Positions 25,735 to 32,136 of a DNA stretch of 32,136 nt are shown here, one piece after another (the first letter of the stretch is position 1; every line of letters begins with the position of its first letter). This DNA comes from a candidate division WOR-3 bacterium (GTDB lineage: Bacteria; Hydrothermota; Tepidihabitantia; Tepidihabitantales; JBDRVQ01), in NCBI GenBank assembly GCA_039801905.1, contig JBDRVQ010000021.1, positions 1 to 32,136 on the forward strand, in the 5' to 3' direction. A model generated the notes under the pieces. That model had not been told where the DNA came from. It saw nothing but the letters and a program-made list of their open reading frames with translations, and did no database searches. The position numbers were made by a program, and so were the translations under genes.

Positions 25735-26895
25735 CTATATTCCCAAGACCGTAACGGCGCCAACCTGCATCAAATCGCCCCAGGCTTGGGCAACACCCCT
25801 TCTCACCTTCCGGGCAACCTGCCTCTTACCCGCTTCGCCCCGGAGTTGGAGGAAGAGTTCAATCACCTTCATCAGACCAGCGGCGGCAATTGGATTACCA
25901 ACACCCAAAAGTCCACCCGAAGGGCAGACCGGTAGGTCGCCATCCCTCTGGGTAACACCATCAACCGTCAATTGCGGCGCCTCACCTTTACCGCAGAGCA
26001 TTAGACCTTCCAGATGGTGGAGTTCTTTATAGTCAAATGGATCATAAGGTTCGGCAATGTGGATATCATACCTCGGGTTTGTCACCCCCGCCATCTTATA
26101 AGCCATCCGCGCCGCTTCTTCTACGTATCTCGGATAACATAAGTCCCGGTTTGTCCAGTACGCGGTATCAAGAGACCAGCCAACCCCTTCCACCCAAACC
26201 GGTTTATTGGTCCACCTCCTCGCCAGGTATTCATTAACCATCACAATGGCACAGGCACCATCCGAAACCGGAGAGACATCAAGCCTCTGCACCGGATAAG
26301 CCAAAACCGGTGAATTTAAGACATCCTGAACCGTAATCTCTTCTTTCAATTGGGCTGCGGGATGGTCTAAGGCATTTTTCTTATTTTTAACCGCCACTAA
26401 GGCGATCTCCTCTTTCTTTATGCCATAGGTTGTCATATACCGATTCATCTCCAAGGCAAAGATCCATAAGAGGTTTGGCTTTAATGGCCTTTCGGTCGTA
26501 TGGTCAAAGATGGTCAAAAATGCTCCCTGGGGATGGGGTTGATAAGAAGACATCTTCTCCTCGCAGACCACAAGGCAGGAATCAATGAGACCGGAGGCGA
26601 CATGATACCAACCGCAGATGACCGCAAAGACACCGGTGCCACCACCAACATAACACCTGAGGGTCGGCTTATTAAAACCACCCGCCCCGTCCGATAGATA
26701 TTCCCCTTTCATATGGACACCATCAAAGGTATCCGGAGCGCTACCAATCACCACCGCATCAATCTGGGAGAGTTTCATCCCACAGTAGTCTAAGGCTTCT
26801 TTTGCCGCATAATAGGCAAGTTCCTTACCGGTCTCTTGGGCGCGCCGGACAAACTTGGTCATTCCGACACCAACAATGGCAACCCTTCTTCCCAT
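25735..26895 (-). CDS. Thiolase-fold protein lacking the catalytic Cys and His residues (copy 2)
   Basis: Thiolase architecture of the SCP2/archaeal type is clear: RVAIVGVGMTKF, AYYAAKEALDYCG, LVVCEEKMSS, SPVSDGACAIVMV, CPSGGLLGVGNP and LQLRGEAGKRQV. The nucleophile position, normally C-A-S-G, is G85-G86-T87-G88 here. The HDCF-type His is Y284 in AEPYDPFDYKEL. The GHP His is N334 in GVGNP. With all three gone, a Claisen/thiolase reaction is unlikely. Thiolase-fold aldolases of steroid side-chain degradation (Ltp2 type) also lack these residues, use Tyr, and need a DUF35 partner. That is the closest precedent, but only by analogy. It starts two bases after copy 1 and has AGGAGG. Confidence 0.88.
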   Translation of the reverse strand: MGRRVAIVGVGMTKFVRRAQETGKELAYYAAKEALDYCGMKLSQIDAVVIGSAPDTFDGVHMKGEYLSDGAGGFNKPTLRCYVGGGTGVFAVICGWYHVASGLIDSCLVVCEEKMSSYQPHPQGAFLTIFDHTTERPLKPNLLWIFALEMNRYMTTYGIKKEEIALVAVKNKKNALDHPAAQLKEEITVQDVLNSPVLAYPVQRLDVSPVSDGACAIVMVNEYLARRWTNKPVWVEGVGWSLDTAYWTNRDLCYPRYVEEAARMAYKMAGVTNPRYDIHIAEPYDPFDYKELHHLEGLMLCGKGEAPQLTVDGVTQRDGDLPVCPSGGLLGVGNPIAAAGLMKVIELFLQLRGEAGKRQVARKVRRGVAQAWGDLMQVGAVTVLGI

Positions 26896-26897
26896 CT

Positions 26898-28046
26898 TTA
26901 CCTCCTTTCAATAATTAAACAGGCGGTTGATTGAGTGGGCAATCCCCGCCAGGAATGGACCAATGCCTTATCTGCCTTTTTCAATTGGAACTCCCCGGCT
27001 TTCCCCTTTAACTGGAGGCAGGCAACAAAGAGACGCATAAGACCTGTCGCCTCATAAAGATAACCCATTCCCAAACTGCCACCAGATGGGTTAACCGGAA
27101 ATTCCCCTTCCGGATGAAAGGCACCTTCCTTCAACTTGGCAAAGACCCGCCCTTCGGTGAAAATCCCTAAGGCTTCCAAATGTTGCAGTTCTTTATAAGA
27201 GAAGGTATCGTCAATCTCGGCAAAGTCAATTTCTTTTTGGGGGTTTTTGATATCCGCCTCCTGATAAGCCATCTTCGCCGCCTTCTCCACATAAGAAAGG
27301 TAAAACCATTCCCTCGTATCAAGGTTATAAGAACCAGAATTCCAGCCGAAACCGGAAATCCAGATTGGTTCTTTATTAAGAGAAGTTGCCACCTTCTCTG
27401 ATGCCAAAACGAAGACACAGGCCCCATCCGCGGGTTGGCTGATATCCGCGGAGAGTAAGGGGAGAGAGACCGGGTCGGAGGATAGATAGTCATCAAGGGT
27501 TAAATTTTCTCCATAACAGGCATAAGGGTTCTTTAAGGCGTTTCGTTTATTCTTAATCACAACCTCTCCGCATTCTATCCCATTAATCATATTCACCCTC
27601 AAAAAGCGGTCGTATTCCAGACCGGCAATAAAATAGGGGTTTAGATTTAATGGCCTAACATAGATTGGGTCAAGGGCACAGAGATGAATCCCATCCGGGG
27701 TTAAGATATTGGAAGATTTAACATGGGCTTCTACCACCGCGATATTGAAATTACCAGTTAGAATCTGGAGGCAGGCGGCAATAATCCCTTGTAGGCCATC
27801 TTGAGTTACGGTATGGTTCGGTTTTAAGGCACCACCGAGTTGGTCCGGGGTATATTCATCAAAGATAGAAGTCCCTTCAATATAGTCTTCGGCGCAGGTG
27901 ACAAAGGTATCAACATCCTTTCGGGGATTAATCCCACACTCATTATAAGCCTTGACCGCCGCCTCATAAACTAACTCCTTATAGGAGAGTTCGGGCGAAA
28001 GGGGCCTTAATGGCGTGAGACCCATCCCGACAATTCCAACTTTCAT
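26898..28046 (-). CDS. Thiolase-fold protein lacking the catalytic Cys and His residues (copy 1)
   Basis: It is a diverged paralogue of the next gene: MKVGIVGMGLTPLRP, YKELVYEAAVKAYNECG, QPADGACVFVLASEK, VNPSGGSLGMGY, LQLKGKAGEFQL. The C-A-S-G nucleophile segment reads T81-Q82-D83-G84. The HDCF His is D279 in AEIDDTFSYKEL, and the GHP His is Y329 in GMGYLYEATG. All catalytic thiolase residues are thus replaced, by residues different from those in copy 2. That favours a heteromeric complex in which the two chains have split roles. It is first in the operon, with AGGAGG 23 or so bases downstream of a good promoter. No acyl-CoA dehydrogenase, hydratase or HMG-CoA synthase is in view to give a pathway. 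Confidence 0.88.
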   Translation of the reverse strand: MKVGIVGMGLTPLRPLSPELSYKELVYEAAVKAYNECGINPRKDVDTFVTCAEDYIEGTSIFDEYTPDQLGGALKPNHTVTQDGLQGIIAACLQILTGNFNIAVVEAHVKSSNILTPDGIHLCALDPIYVRPLNLNPYFIAGLEYDRFLRVNMINGIECGEVVIKNKRNALKNPYACYGENLTLDDYLSSDPVSLPLLSADISQPADGACVFVLASEKVATSLNKEPIWISGFGWNSGSYNLDTREWFYLSYVEKAAKMAYQEADIKNPQKEIDFAEIDDTFSYKELQHLEALGIFTEGRVFAKLKEGAFHPEGEFPVNPSGGSLGMGYLYEATGLMRLFVACLQLKGKAGEFQLKKADKALVHSWRGLPTQSTACLIIERR

Positions 28047-28075
28047 AATTTCCTCCTGCTAAATAAACCACATTT

Positions 28076-28104
28076 ATATTAATGAGAAAAAGAAAATATG
28101 TCAA
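28076..28104 (-). promoter_or_regulatory. Promoter of the thiolase/DUF35 operon
   Basis: On the minus strand: TTGACA (28104-28099), 17 bases, TAATAT (28081-28076). The ATG at 28046 is about 23 bases after the expected start of transcription and has AGGAGG, so this message has a normal leader. Confidence 0.75.
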
Positions 28105-28112
28105 ATTAGGTG

Positions 28113-28289
28113 TGTCGTTCCAACTGCAAAATTGCAATTTTTTAGTTTGTATTCCTCCTTAAAAATGGAGAAAATAGGGCAGTTAAGTCTCATTGGTAAA
28201 ATATAAAAGGTTGTTGATAGTTTCTAATGAGGGGTAAACTCCTAAAATAAAGGTTTAGGGAAAATTTGCGATATCAAGATGGAACGACA
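28113..28289. repeat. 177-bp non-coding element with terminal inverted repeats
   Basis: TGTCGTTCCA (28113-28122) is repeated inverted and perfect at 28280-28289. With a gap the match extends, more loosely, to about 29 bases into each end (both continue toward GCAA-TTTT). The interior is AT-rich and has no gene. It lies between two divergent promoters. No clear target-site duplication was seen. It is probably a miniature inverted-repeat transposable element. Confidence 0.6.
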
Positions 28290-28296
28290 GCGATAT

Positions 28297-28325
28297 TTGA
28301 CTTTACCAGAAATCTTCCGTAGACT
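28297..28325 (+). promoter_or_regulatory. Promoter of the DUF5674 unit, leaderless type
   Basis: TTGACT (28297-28302), 17 bases, TAGACT (28320-28325), nine bases, ATG at 28335. There is no ribosome site in the short interval, so the mRNA would start within a few bases of the ATG. Confidence 0.65.
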
Positions 28326-28334
28326 TCAATAGTT

Positions 28335-28676
28335 ATGAAGATTGTTAGAGAGAAGGTTTCAATAGGAGAATTAAAAAAGATGGCGGAGGGGATGTTTGGG
28401 GATTTAGTTAAGGCGGTGGTTGATGTGGAAAGGAAAATTATGGCAATTGGTGGGGAACTCCATTCCGATGAAGAGGCGGTCCTAATTGAAGACGGTTCAA
28501 AACAGGAAAATCTCTGGGGCATTAATCTCTATCCAGAAATTGAAGGTGAAGGTTGGATTGAGTTTGATTCGGTGATAAATATAAGACCTTCCCAAGGGAA
28601 CCGGAGTCGGGGTGTTGATAACCCAGAGATTAGAAAGAAAGTGGTTGAAGTTGTTAATCAATTGGTTGAAAGGTGA
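28335..28676 (+). CDS. DUF5674 family protein
   Basis: The 113-residue protein has the conserved landmarks that I associate with DUF5674: LVKAVVDVERKIMAIGGELH, SDEEAVLIEDGSKQENLWGI, EFDSVINIRPSQGNRSRGVD and a C-terminal RKKVVEVVNQLV. It is cytosolic, has no membrane segment and no catalytic motif I can name, though the invariant-looking His/Asp/Glu and RPSQGNRSRG cluster could bind a ligand. The family has no assigned function. The next gene starts within its stop codon (GTGA), so they form a coupled pair, possibly of the toxin-antitoxin or mobile-accessory kind; this is speculative. Confidence 0.8.
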   Translation: MKIVREKVSIGELKKMAEGMFGDLVKAVVDVERKIMAIGGELHSDEEAVLIEDGSKQENLWGINLYPEIEGEGWIEFDSVINIRPSQGNRSRGVDNPEIRKKVVEVVNQLVER

Positions 28677-29005
28677 ATTATCAACATAAGGAATTAGCTC
28701 GAGGGCGCTGGTTTCAGTTGACCTTCTTTGAGCAGATGGCGAATATCGGAAGTGAGGTGGAGCGGGCAATTATCTGGCAGGAGAAGAATAAGGGATATAG
28801 CCAAAAGGCGATTGAGCGCGCCTTGGAACTCTTAGATTTAACTATCGCGGATCAGAAAAATAAGAAACGGTTAAAGGAGTTAACTCGTTTAAGGGAGTGT
28901 CTGGTTGACTACTTCTATTTTGACAATCAGTTCTCTTCTTCAATTGAATCCTGGCGGAAATATTTCTTCGCCTTTGCCTATGCGGCGCGGCTAAAAAAGT
29001 TTTGA
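28673..29005 (+). CDS. Conserved helical protein coupled to DUF5674
   Basis: The product (110 residues, GTG start overlapping the DUF5674 stop, GAAAGG just upstream) is predicted to be all helical: RGRWFQLTFFEQMANIGSEV, then ERAIIWQEKNKGYSQKAIER, then LELLDLTIADQKNKKRLKEL, then LRECLVDYFYFDN and SSIESWRKYFFAFAYAARL. Sequences with the motifs EQMANIGSEVER, ALELLDLTI, RLRE.LVDYF and WRKYF.AF.YAA are familiar from many uncultivated-bacteria genomes as unnamed proteins. I know no function. The size and helical layout recall four-helix-bundle proteins such as those encoded in 23S rRNA intervening sequences, but I see no direct match. Confidence 0.7.
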   Translation: MNYQHKELARGRWFQLTFFEQMANIGSEVERAIIWQEKNKGYSQKAIERALELLDLTIADQKNKKRLKELTRLRECLVDYFYFDNQFSSSIESWRKYFFAFAYAARLKKF

Positions 29006-29552
29006 ATTTGTTGGATAATTTATTTGAGATAGTCCTTAAAGGTGCATTTCCTGCCATTTGGCGATAGCGCTCTCGTCAAAATCCTCATCCTCTCATCCCC
29101 GAGAACCTTTCCTCAACTTCTAATACCCTAAATCCTTGCAAACCAAGGAGATTTGTTATACTATCAGTTCAAAGGGTTAATCGTCCGGGGATTAGCCCCC
29201 GCTTCAAACCTTCTTCTCAAGATGAAGCAAGGAGCCAAAATTTGTATTCTGAGGCGTAGCATCGGATTTATGCGACAATCCCTTCTCTAATTTCCCTTTA
29301 AGGAAGGGGAAGGGAATTTGTTTGATAAATCAAACCGCTACAACTTTGTATCCTTTACATCTTGGCCAGAGAATATTTTTCTCTTTTTTTGTGCCTTTGT
29401 GCTACGCAATGCTTTGTGTCGTGTCTTTGTGGTTAAACTATCGTGGATTAAGATTATACTTTATTTTAGCGGGAATATTATCTTTTATCCGTTAGAAACC
29501 TCTTTATGGAGTTAACTATTTCCCCTAACCATCTTTTGTAAAAAGGGGATTA
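29006..29552. other. 547-bp non-coding region with worn repeat fragments
   Basis: No convincing gene is present. Visible pieces are an imperfect palindrome around 29271-29315 (AATTTCCCTT against AAGGGAATTT) and flanking stretches GTAGCATCGGATTTAT near 29247 and, inverted, ATAAATCAAACCGCTAC near 29323. These look like arms of a decayed element. Another segment near 29389-29442 reads TGCCTTTGTGCTACGC then GTGTCTTTGTGGTTAAAC, a low-complexity style seen as dispersed repeats in uncultivated genomes. The 65-codon frame at 29318 spans these repeats and is not supported. Confidence 0.45.
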
Positions 29553-31121
29553 TTACCAGAGGAAGATTACCTTCTCTCTCTCTTTTATTCCTCTTCCTTC
29601 TAACTTTAATATGTAGATACCGATTGGAACCTTTTTTCCTCTTTCATCCTCACCATTCCAGACAATAACGTTTTTTGCTTGCGGGCAAAAAGATTTTATC
29701 AATCTCCCCTGGCTATTGTAGATTTCCAATCTCGGGCAGTGAGCGGTATGCGGTAAGCGGATAGTTGTCAATTTGTGGAAGGGGTTGGGAGAGATGAGTA
29801 GCGAACTGGATAGAGACCGGGCTTTTAACTCCTTTTCGGAAAGTCCGACAATCCAATCTATGGGAACTCTATGGACAAGAATCGGATTCCGGGTTTTGGG
29901 CATTTCGGAGCCAGCGATTGAATCAGCGAGATAGGTTATCCAGGCATAGTGATCAATTTTCTCGGCGATACAGGGGAAGCGGAAGGAGATGGTGGCGGTT
30001 GTATCCGTTATAACCCGGGGAGTTGTCCAGGTTCGGCCATTATCGTCAGATGCGGAAACCCAGATACCGGAACGAAGTTGATTATTTATTGGTTCGGGAT
30101 TGGAGCCGATGAATTCCTCCCAGGTGGCGATTAGAGTTTGAGTTGTCGGGTTCTGACCGATAGAAGGTCTGGTAGCGAAGACTTCATCAATCTCCCCGGC
30201 CAGTGTCTCTGGTTCCGCCCTTCTAATCTTTGACCAGGCTGGATTATTATTTGGGCAGTAGTGCCAAATCTCAGCCGGAATAAATCGCATCGTATCTCTG
30301 ATAACTGGATAAAGGGAGGCGACAATATGGAAATTTTCTGTCCGGTCAAAGAAGCCGTAGATAGAATAAAAGGAAGGAAACGTTTCCGAACCCGGGCTAA
30401 ATGCTGGTGGAAAAGGGATATAAGTTATCGGTCCCCAGGTATCACCACCATTAGTTGAGATTCGGTAGGCGACACTGTCAATCATCCCGGGCGGTAAAGC
30501 GGTAGTCCATAATACTATCAAATTATTGGAGACAAGGGAAGAGGTGATATTATGGAAAGGTCCGACACCTTCAGCAAGAAGGATTGGCTCTTCCCAATTG
30601 GGCCATTGCCGAATTTTTGTGTAATAGATATCTTCTCCGTCTGGATAATCAATAATGGCAAAGTGTATCCAGCCATTTTGAGTAACAGTGATTAAAGGAC
30701 AAGTAAACCCTTCGGGTCCTTCGGAGACTTCGGGAAATAATCCACTTCCGGGTGCAACATCCTTGGCAACCATTGGGCGAAGGGGAGAATTACCATCAGT
30801 TCCGTGAGCTCCAACTACCGCTTCGCCGGTGGGGATTATATGGAGACTTGGGAGACCAGTTCGCACCAAGAAAACGCCTGCTTCGCCTAGCCATCTCCCA
30901 GTATTGCAATTAAAGAAATTATATCTCACATCCCGGTAAGGGGGAAAATCGGCGAGCCAGGTGATATGGGTGCCAAAACGGAAATCATTGACAATTGTTC
31001 GGCGGGCATGAAAGGGAGGGAAATCATAGGTTGTCCAACCAACCGTATCCACAATTCCAACCTGGCTAAAGGTAAACCCTCCAATAAGAAAGATATTTAT
31101 CACCAAAAATACCTTCGTCAT
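29553..31121 (-). CDS. Secreted beta-propeller (Asp-box/BNR-like) protein with C-terminal sorting domain
   Basis: A signal peptide (MTKVFLVINIFLIGGFTFS) is followed by about 400 residues with a sialidase-like propeller pattern. This includes two Asp-box motifs, STNGGDTWGP and SDDNGRTWTTP, and repeated blade-like segments (GWIHFAIIDYPDGEDIYYTK, LIATWEEF, HYAWITYLAD). No sialidase catalytic Arg triad or nucleophile Tyr can be assigned, so a binding or structural role is as likely as an enzyme. The C-terminus is a FlgD-like sorting domain (ISPNPFHKLTTIRLP, LEIYNSQGRLIKSF, VWNGEDERGKKVPIGIYILKL). The gene appears monocistronic, with its own promoter. Confidence 0.85.
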   Translation of the reverse strand: MTKVFLVINIFLIGGFTFSQVGIVDTVGWTTYDFPPFHARRTIVNDFRFGTHITWLADFPPYRDVRYNFFNCNTGRWLGEAGVFLVRTGLPSLHIIPTGEAVVGAHGTDGNSPLRPMVAKDVAPGSGLFPEVSEGPEGFTCPLITVTQNGWIHFAIIDYPDGEDIYYTKIRQWPNWEEPILLAEGVGPFHNITSSLVSNNLIVLWTTALPPGMIDSVAYRISTNGGDTWGPITYIPFPPAFSPGSETFPSFYSIYGFFDRTENFHIVASLYPVIRDTMRFIPAEIWHYCPNNNPAWSKIRRAEPETLAGEIDEVFATRPSIGQNPTTQTLIATWEEFIGSNPEPINNQLRSGIWVSASDDNGRTWTTPRVITDTTATISFRFPCIAEKIDHYAWITYLADSIAGSEMPKTRNPILVHRVPIDWIVGLSEKELKARSLSSSLLISPNPFHKLTTIRLPHTAHCPRLEIYNSQGRLIKSFCPQAKNVIVWNGEDERGKKVPIGIYILKLEGRGIKEREKVIFLW

Positions 31122-31135
31122 TCCTTCTTTAATTT

Positions 31136-31163
31136 ATTCTACCAAAATTTTAGAAAAAATCAA
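31136..31163 (-). promoter_or_regulatory. Promoter of the beta-propeller gene
   Basis: On the minus strand: TTGATT (31163-31158), 16 bases, TAGAAT (31141-31136). The ATG at 31121 follows about 14 bases after the -10 box, with AAGGA immediately before it. Confidence 0.6.
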
Positions 31164-31322
31164 CAGCCCGGTTTTCACCAAAAATTATTTAATCAAAAAA
31201 TAAGAAAACAGAATAATCAGATTTTGCCGGCGAAGAGAAGAAGAAGGACTAAAAATATCACCGTGATCCATAAAATTCACATCCCAACAATGGTAAGATT
31301 TCATTTTACTGAAAGACGCTAA

Positions 31323-32108
31323 TTACTTCCGATACTCCTCAATCATTATCTTAACCATCTCCGCTAAGATTTTTCTGTCGCCACCTTCCTTCTCCTTTTT
31401 CCCTATCCATTCTTCAATCTCTCCGGGGGATGGTCTTCCGTTGCTTCCCTTCACCAGACCATAAGTAGCGGAAAGAAACCCGAGATGGATGCGCAAAGAG
31501 GTTCTCGTTGCCCCTTTTGTCCGAAAAATTAACCTTTTCACCCTCTCTTTCGCCCGTGCCAAAACCCGGCGGTATCTTTCCCCTCTTTTCCCAAATTTCT
31601 TATCTTTTTTGGGAAACTTCACCTTCGCCGCCCAGTTAAAGGCACTAATCGTCATCTTCTTCACCTTGCGCCAAATAACTTGGTCAAGGTTTTCCTTTTG
31701 ATACTTCTCACTAATCGCGGAAAGCGGGATTGGGGAGAGGTGGGCTAAAGAAGCGAAATATTCCCGGGCGAATTGGAGATACTTCTCTTTTTTCTTTATC
31801 CCCTTAGCGAAAAGATAGTCGGCAATCATCTTTAGATAGTGCTCGGGGAAGGAGATGGGCAATTCCCTCTTGGCGATTTCTAATTTCTTCTCTTCCTTTC
31901 CCAATAATTCCGAAAAGAAAAGAAGGGGTGAGATACCAATCGTTTCTAAATAGGCAAGGATTAAGGGAAGGGAGATATCCTTTATCTTGCCCCCTTCCAA
32001 CCGCTGGATGGTGCGGAGATTTTTTGAAACCCTTTGGGCAACTTCCCTTTGACTGAAACCCCTCTCTTGCCTCAACCTCTTTAAGATTTCCCCAATTCTC
32101 TTCTCCAT
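31323..32108 (-). CDS. XRE-family DNA-binding regulator with a long unassigned C-terminal domain
   Basis: Residues 4-60 form an XRE/Cro-type helix-turn-helix (IGEILKRLRQERGFSQREVA, then LRTIQRLEGGKIKDISLPLI). The remaining 200 residues are basic and mostly helical, with SFPEHYLKMIADYLFAKGIK near 85-105 and many Lys/Arg from 150 to 210 (KKMTISAFNWAAKVKFPKKD, YRRVLARAKERVKRL). I recognise no domain there. The C-terminus (SPGEIEEWIGKKEKEGGDRK) is charged. A possible -10 box, TATTTT, ends five bases before the ATG and the matching -35 would lie just beyond the window edge, so its mRNA may be leaderless. Targets are unknown. Confidence 0.8.
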   Translation of the reverse strand: MEKRIGEILKRLRQERGFSQREVAQRVSKNLRTIQRLEGGKIKDISLPLILAYLETIGISPLLFFSELLGKEEKKLEIAKRELPISFPEHYLKMIADYLFAKGIKKKEKYLQFAREYFASLAHLSPIPLSAISEKYQKENLDQVIWRKVKKMTISAFNWAAKVKFPKKDKKFGKRGERYRRVLARAKERVKRLIFRTKGATRTSLRIHLGFLSATYGLVKGSNGRPSPGEIEEWIGKKEKEGGDRKILAEMVKIMIEEYRK

Positions 32109-32136
32109 CTCTTAAAATAAAGAGAAAAGCCATTTT

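Noticed and set aside
25829-25842. GCTTCGCCCCGGAG resembles the inverted core of the GC-rich interspersed repeat
   Set aside because: It encodes the LRGEAGKRQV segment that is normal for the C-terminus of thiolase-fold proteins, so the match is likely by chance.
29318-29515. 65-codon + strand frame in the gap after the DUF5674 pair
   Set aside because: It runs through repeat-like low-complexity sequence, has no ribosome site and no recognisable protein pattern.
30966-31322. 118-codon + strand frame
   Set aside because: It is antisense to the signal peptide end of the beta-propeller gene and runs into an AT-rich gap; composition is not protein-like.

Overview
The window is a stretch of a Gram-negative-type bacterial chromosome, AT-leaning and densely packed, with short operons on both strands. 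Four secreted proteins end in a C-terminal sorting/FlgD-like domain of the type IX secretion kind. Two of these are gingipain-family (C25) peptidases. Together with lnt, queA, truD, rtcA, an Nfn-type flavoprotein pair and paired thiolase/DUF35 genes, this suggests an uncultivated, probably anaerobic lineage of the FCB or candidate-phylum WOR-3 (Stahlbacteria) kind. That placement is inference; there is no rRNA gene in the window.

Layout. 1-1328: the 3' part of an M16-type peptidase subunit that lacks the zinc motif. 1325-4076: a small + strand island holding a sigma-70-family factor with a basic tail, a 65-residue peptide gene, a radical SAM/SPASM protein with an N-terminal PqqD-like domain, and a DUF4190-like membrane protein. 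This has the form of a RiPP-type locus. The 3' end of the M16 gene is repeated just after the island (4077-4284), so the island is bracketed by copies of the gene end it sits behind. 4272-7306 (-): a C25 peptidase and lnt. 7307-8623: no intact large gene, but a 12/24-nt tandem repeat that can encode a cationic amphipathic peptide, a consensus promoter facing lnt, and a wrecked DDE transposase. 8624-9444 (-): an iron-sulfur flavoprotein and a DUF167 protein. 9481-10416 (+): a Xer recombinase. 10413-17766 (-): an operon of a large C25 peptidase, a B12/radical-SAM-like protein, a GDT1-type transporter, a GH113-like glycosidase and truD. 17848-19427 (+): a methyltransferase and rtcA. 19611-28046 (-): a long operon with two thiolase-fold proteins, two DUF35 proteins, a HIT protein, queA, murF and the two Nfn-type subunits. 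28335-29005 (+): DUF5674 and a conserved partner. 29553-32108 (-): a secreted beta-propeller protein and an XRE-type regulator.

The most notable signals are: (1) the M16-tail duplication around the sigma/peptide/radical SAM island; (2) two adjacent thiolase-fold proteins that have both lost the catalytic Cys and both His residues but keep DUF35 partners, which recalls thiolase-fold aldolases rather than thiolases; (3) several first genes whose -10 box lies only about 3-9 nt from the start codon, which predicts leaderless mRNAs; (4) a GC-rich short repeat placed inside three coding genes in two different reading frames; (5) two terminal-inverted-repeat elements without genes; (6) the repeat-encoded amphipathic peptide upstream of lnt. 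Everything here is read by eye from sequence; no database search or structure prediction was run.
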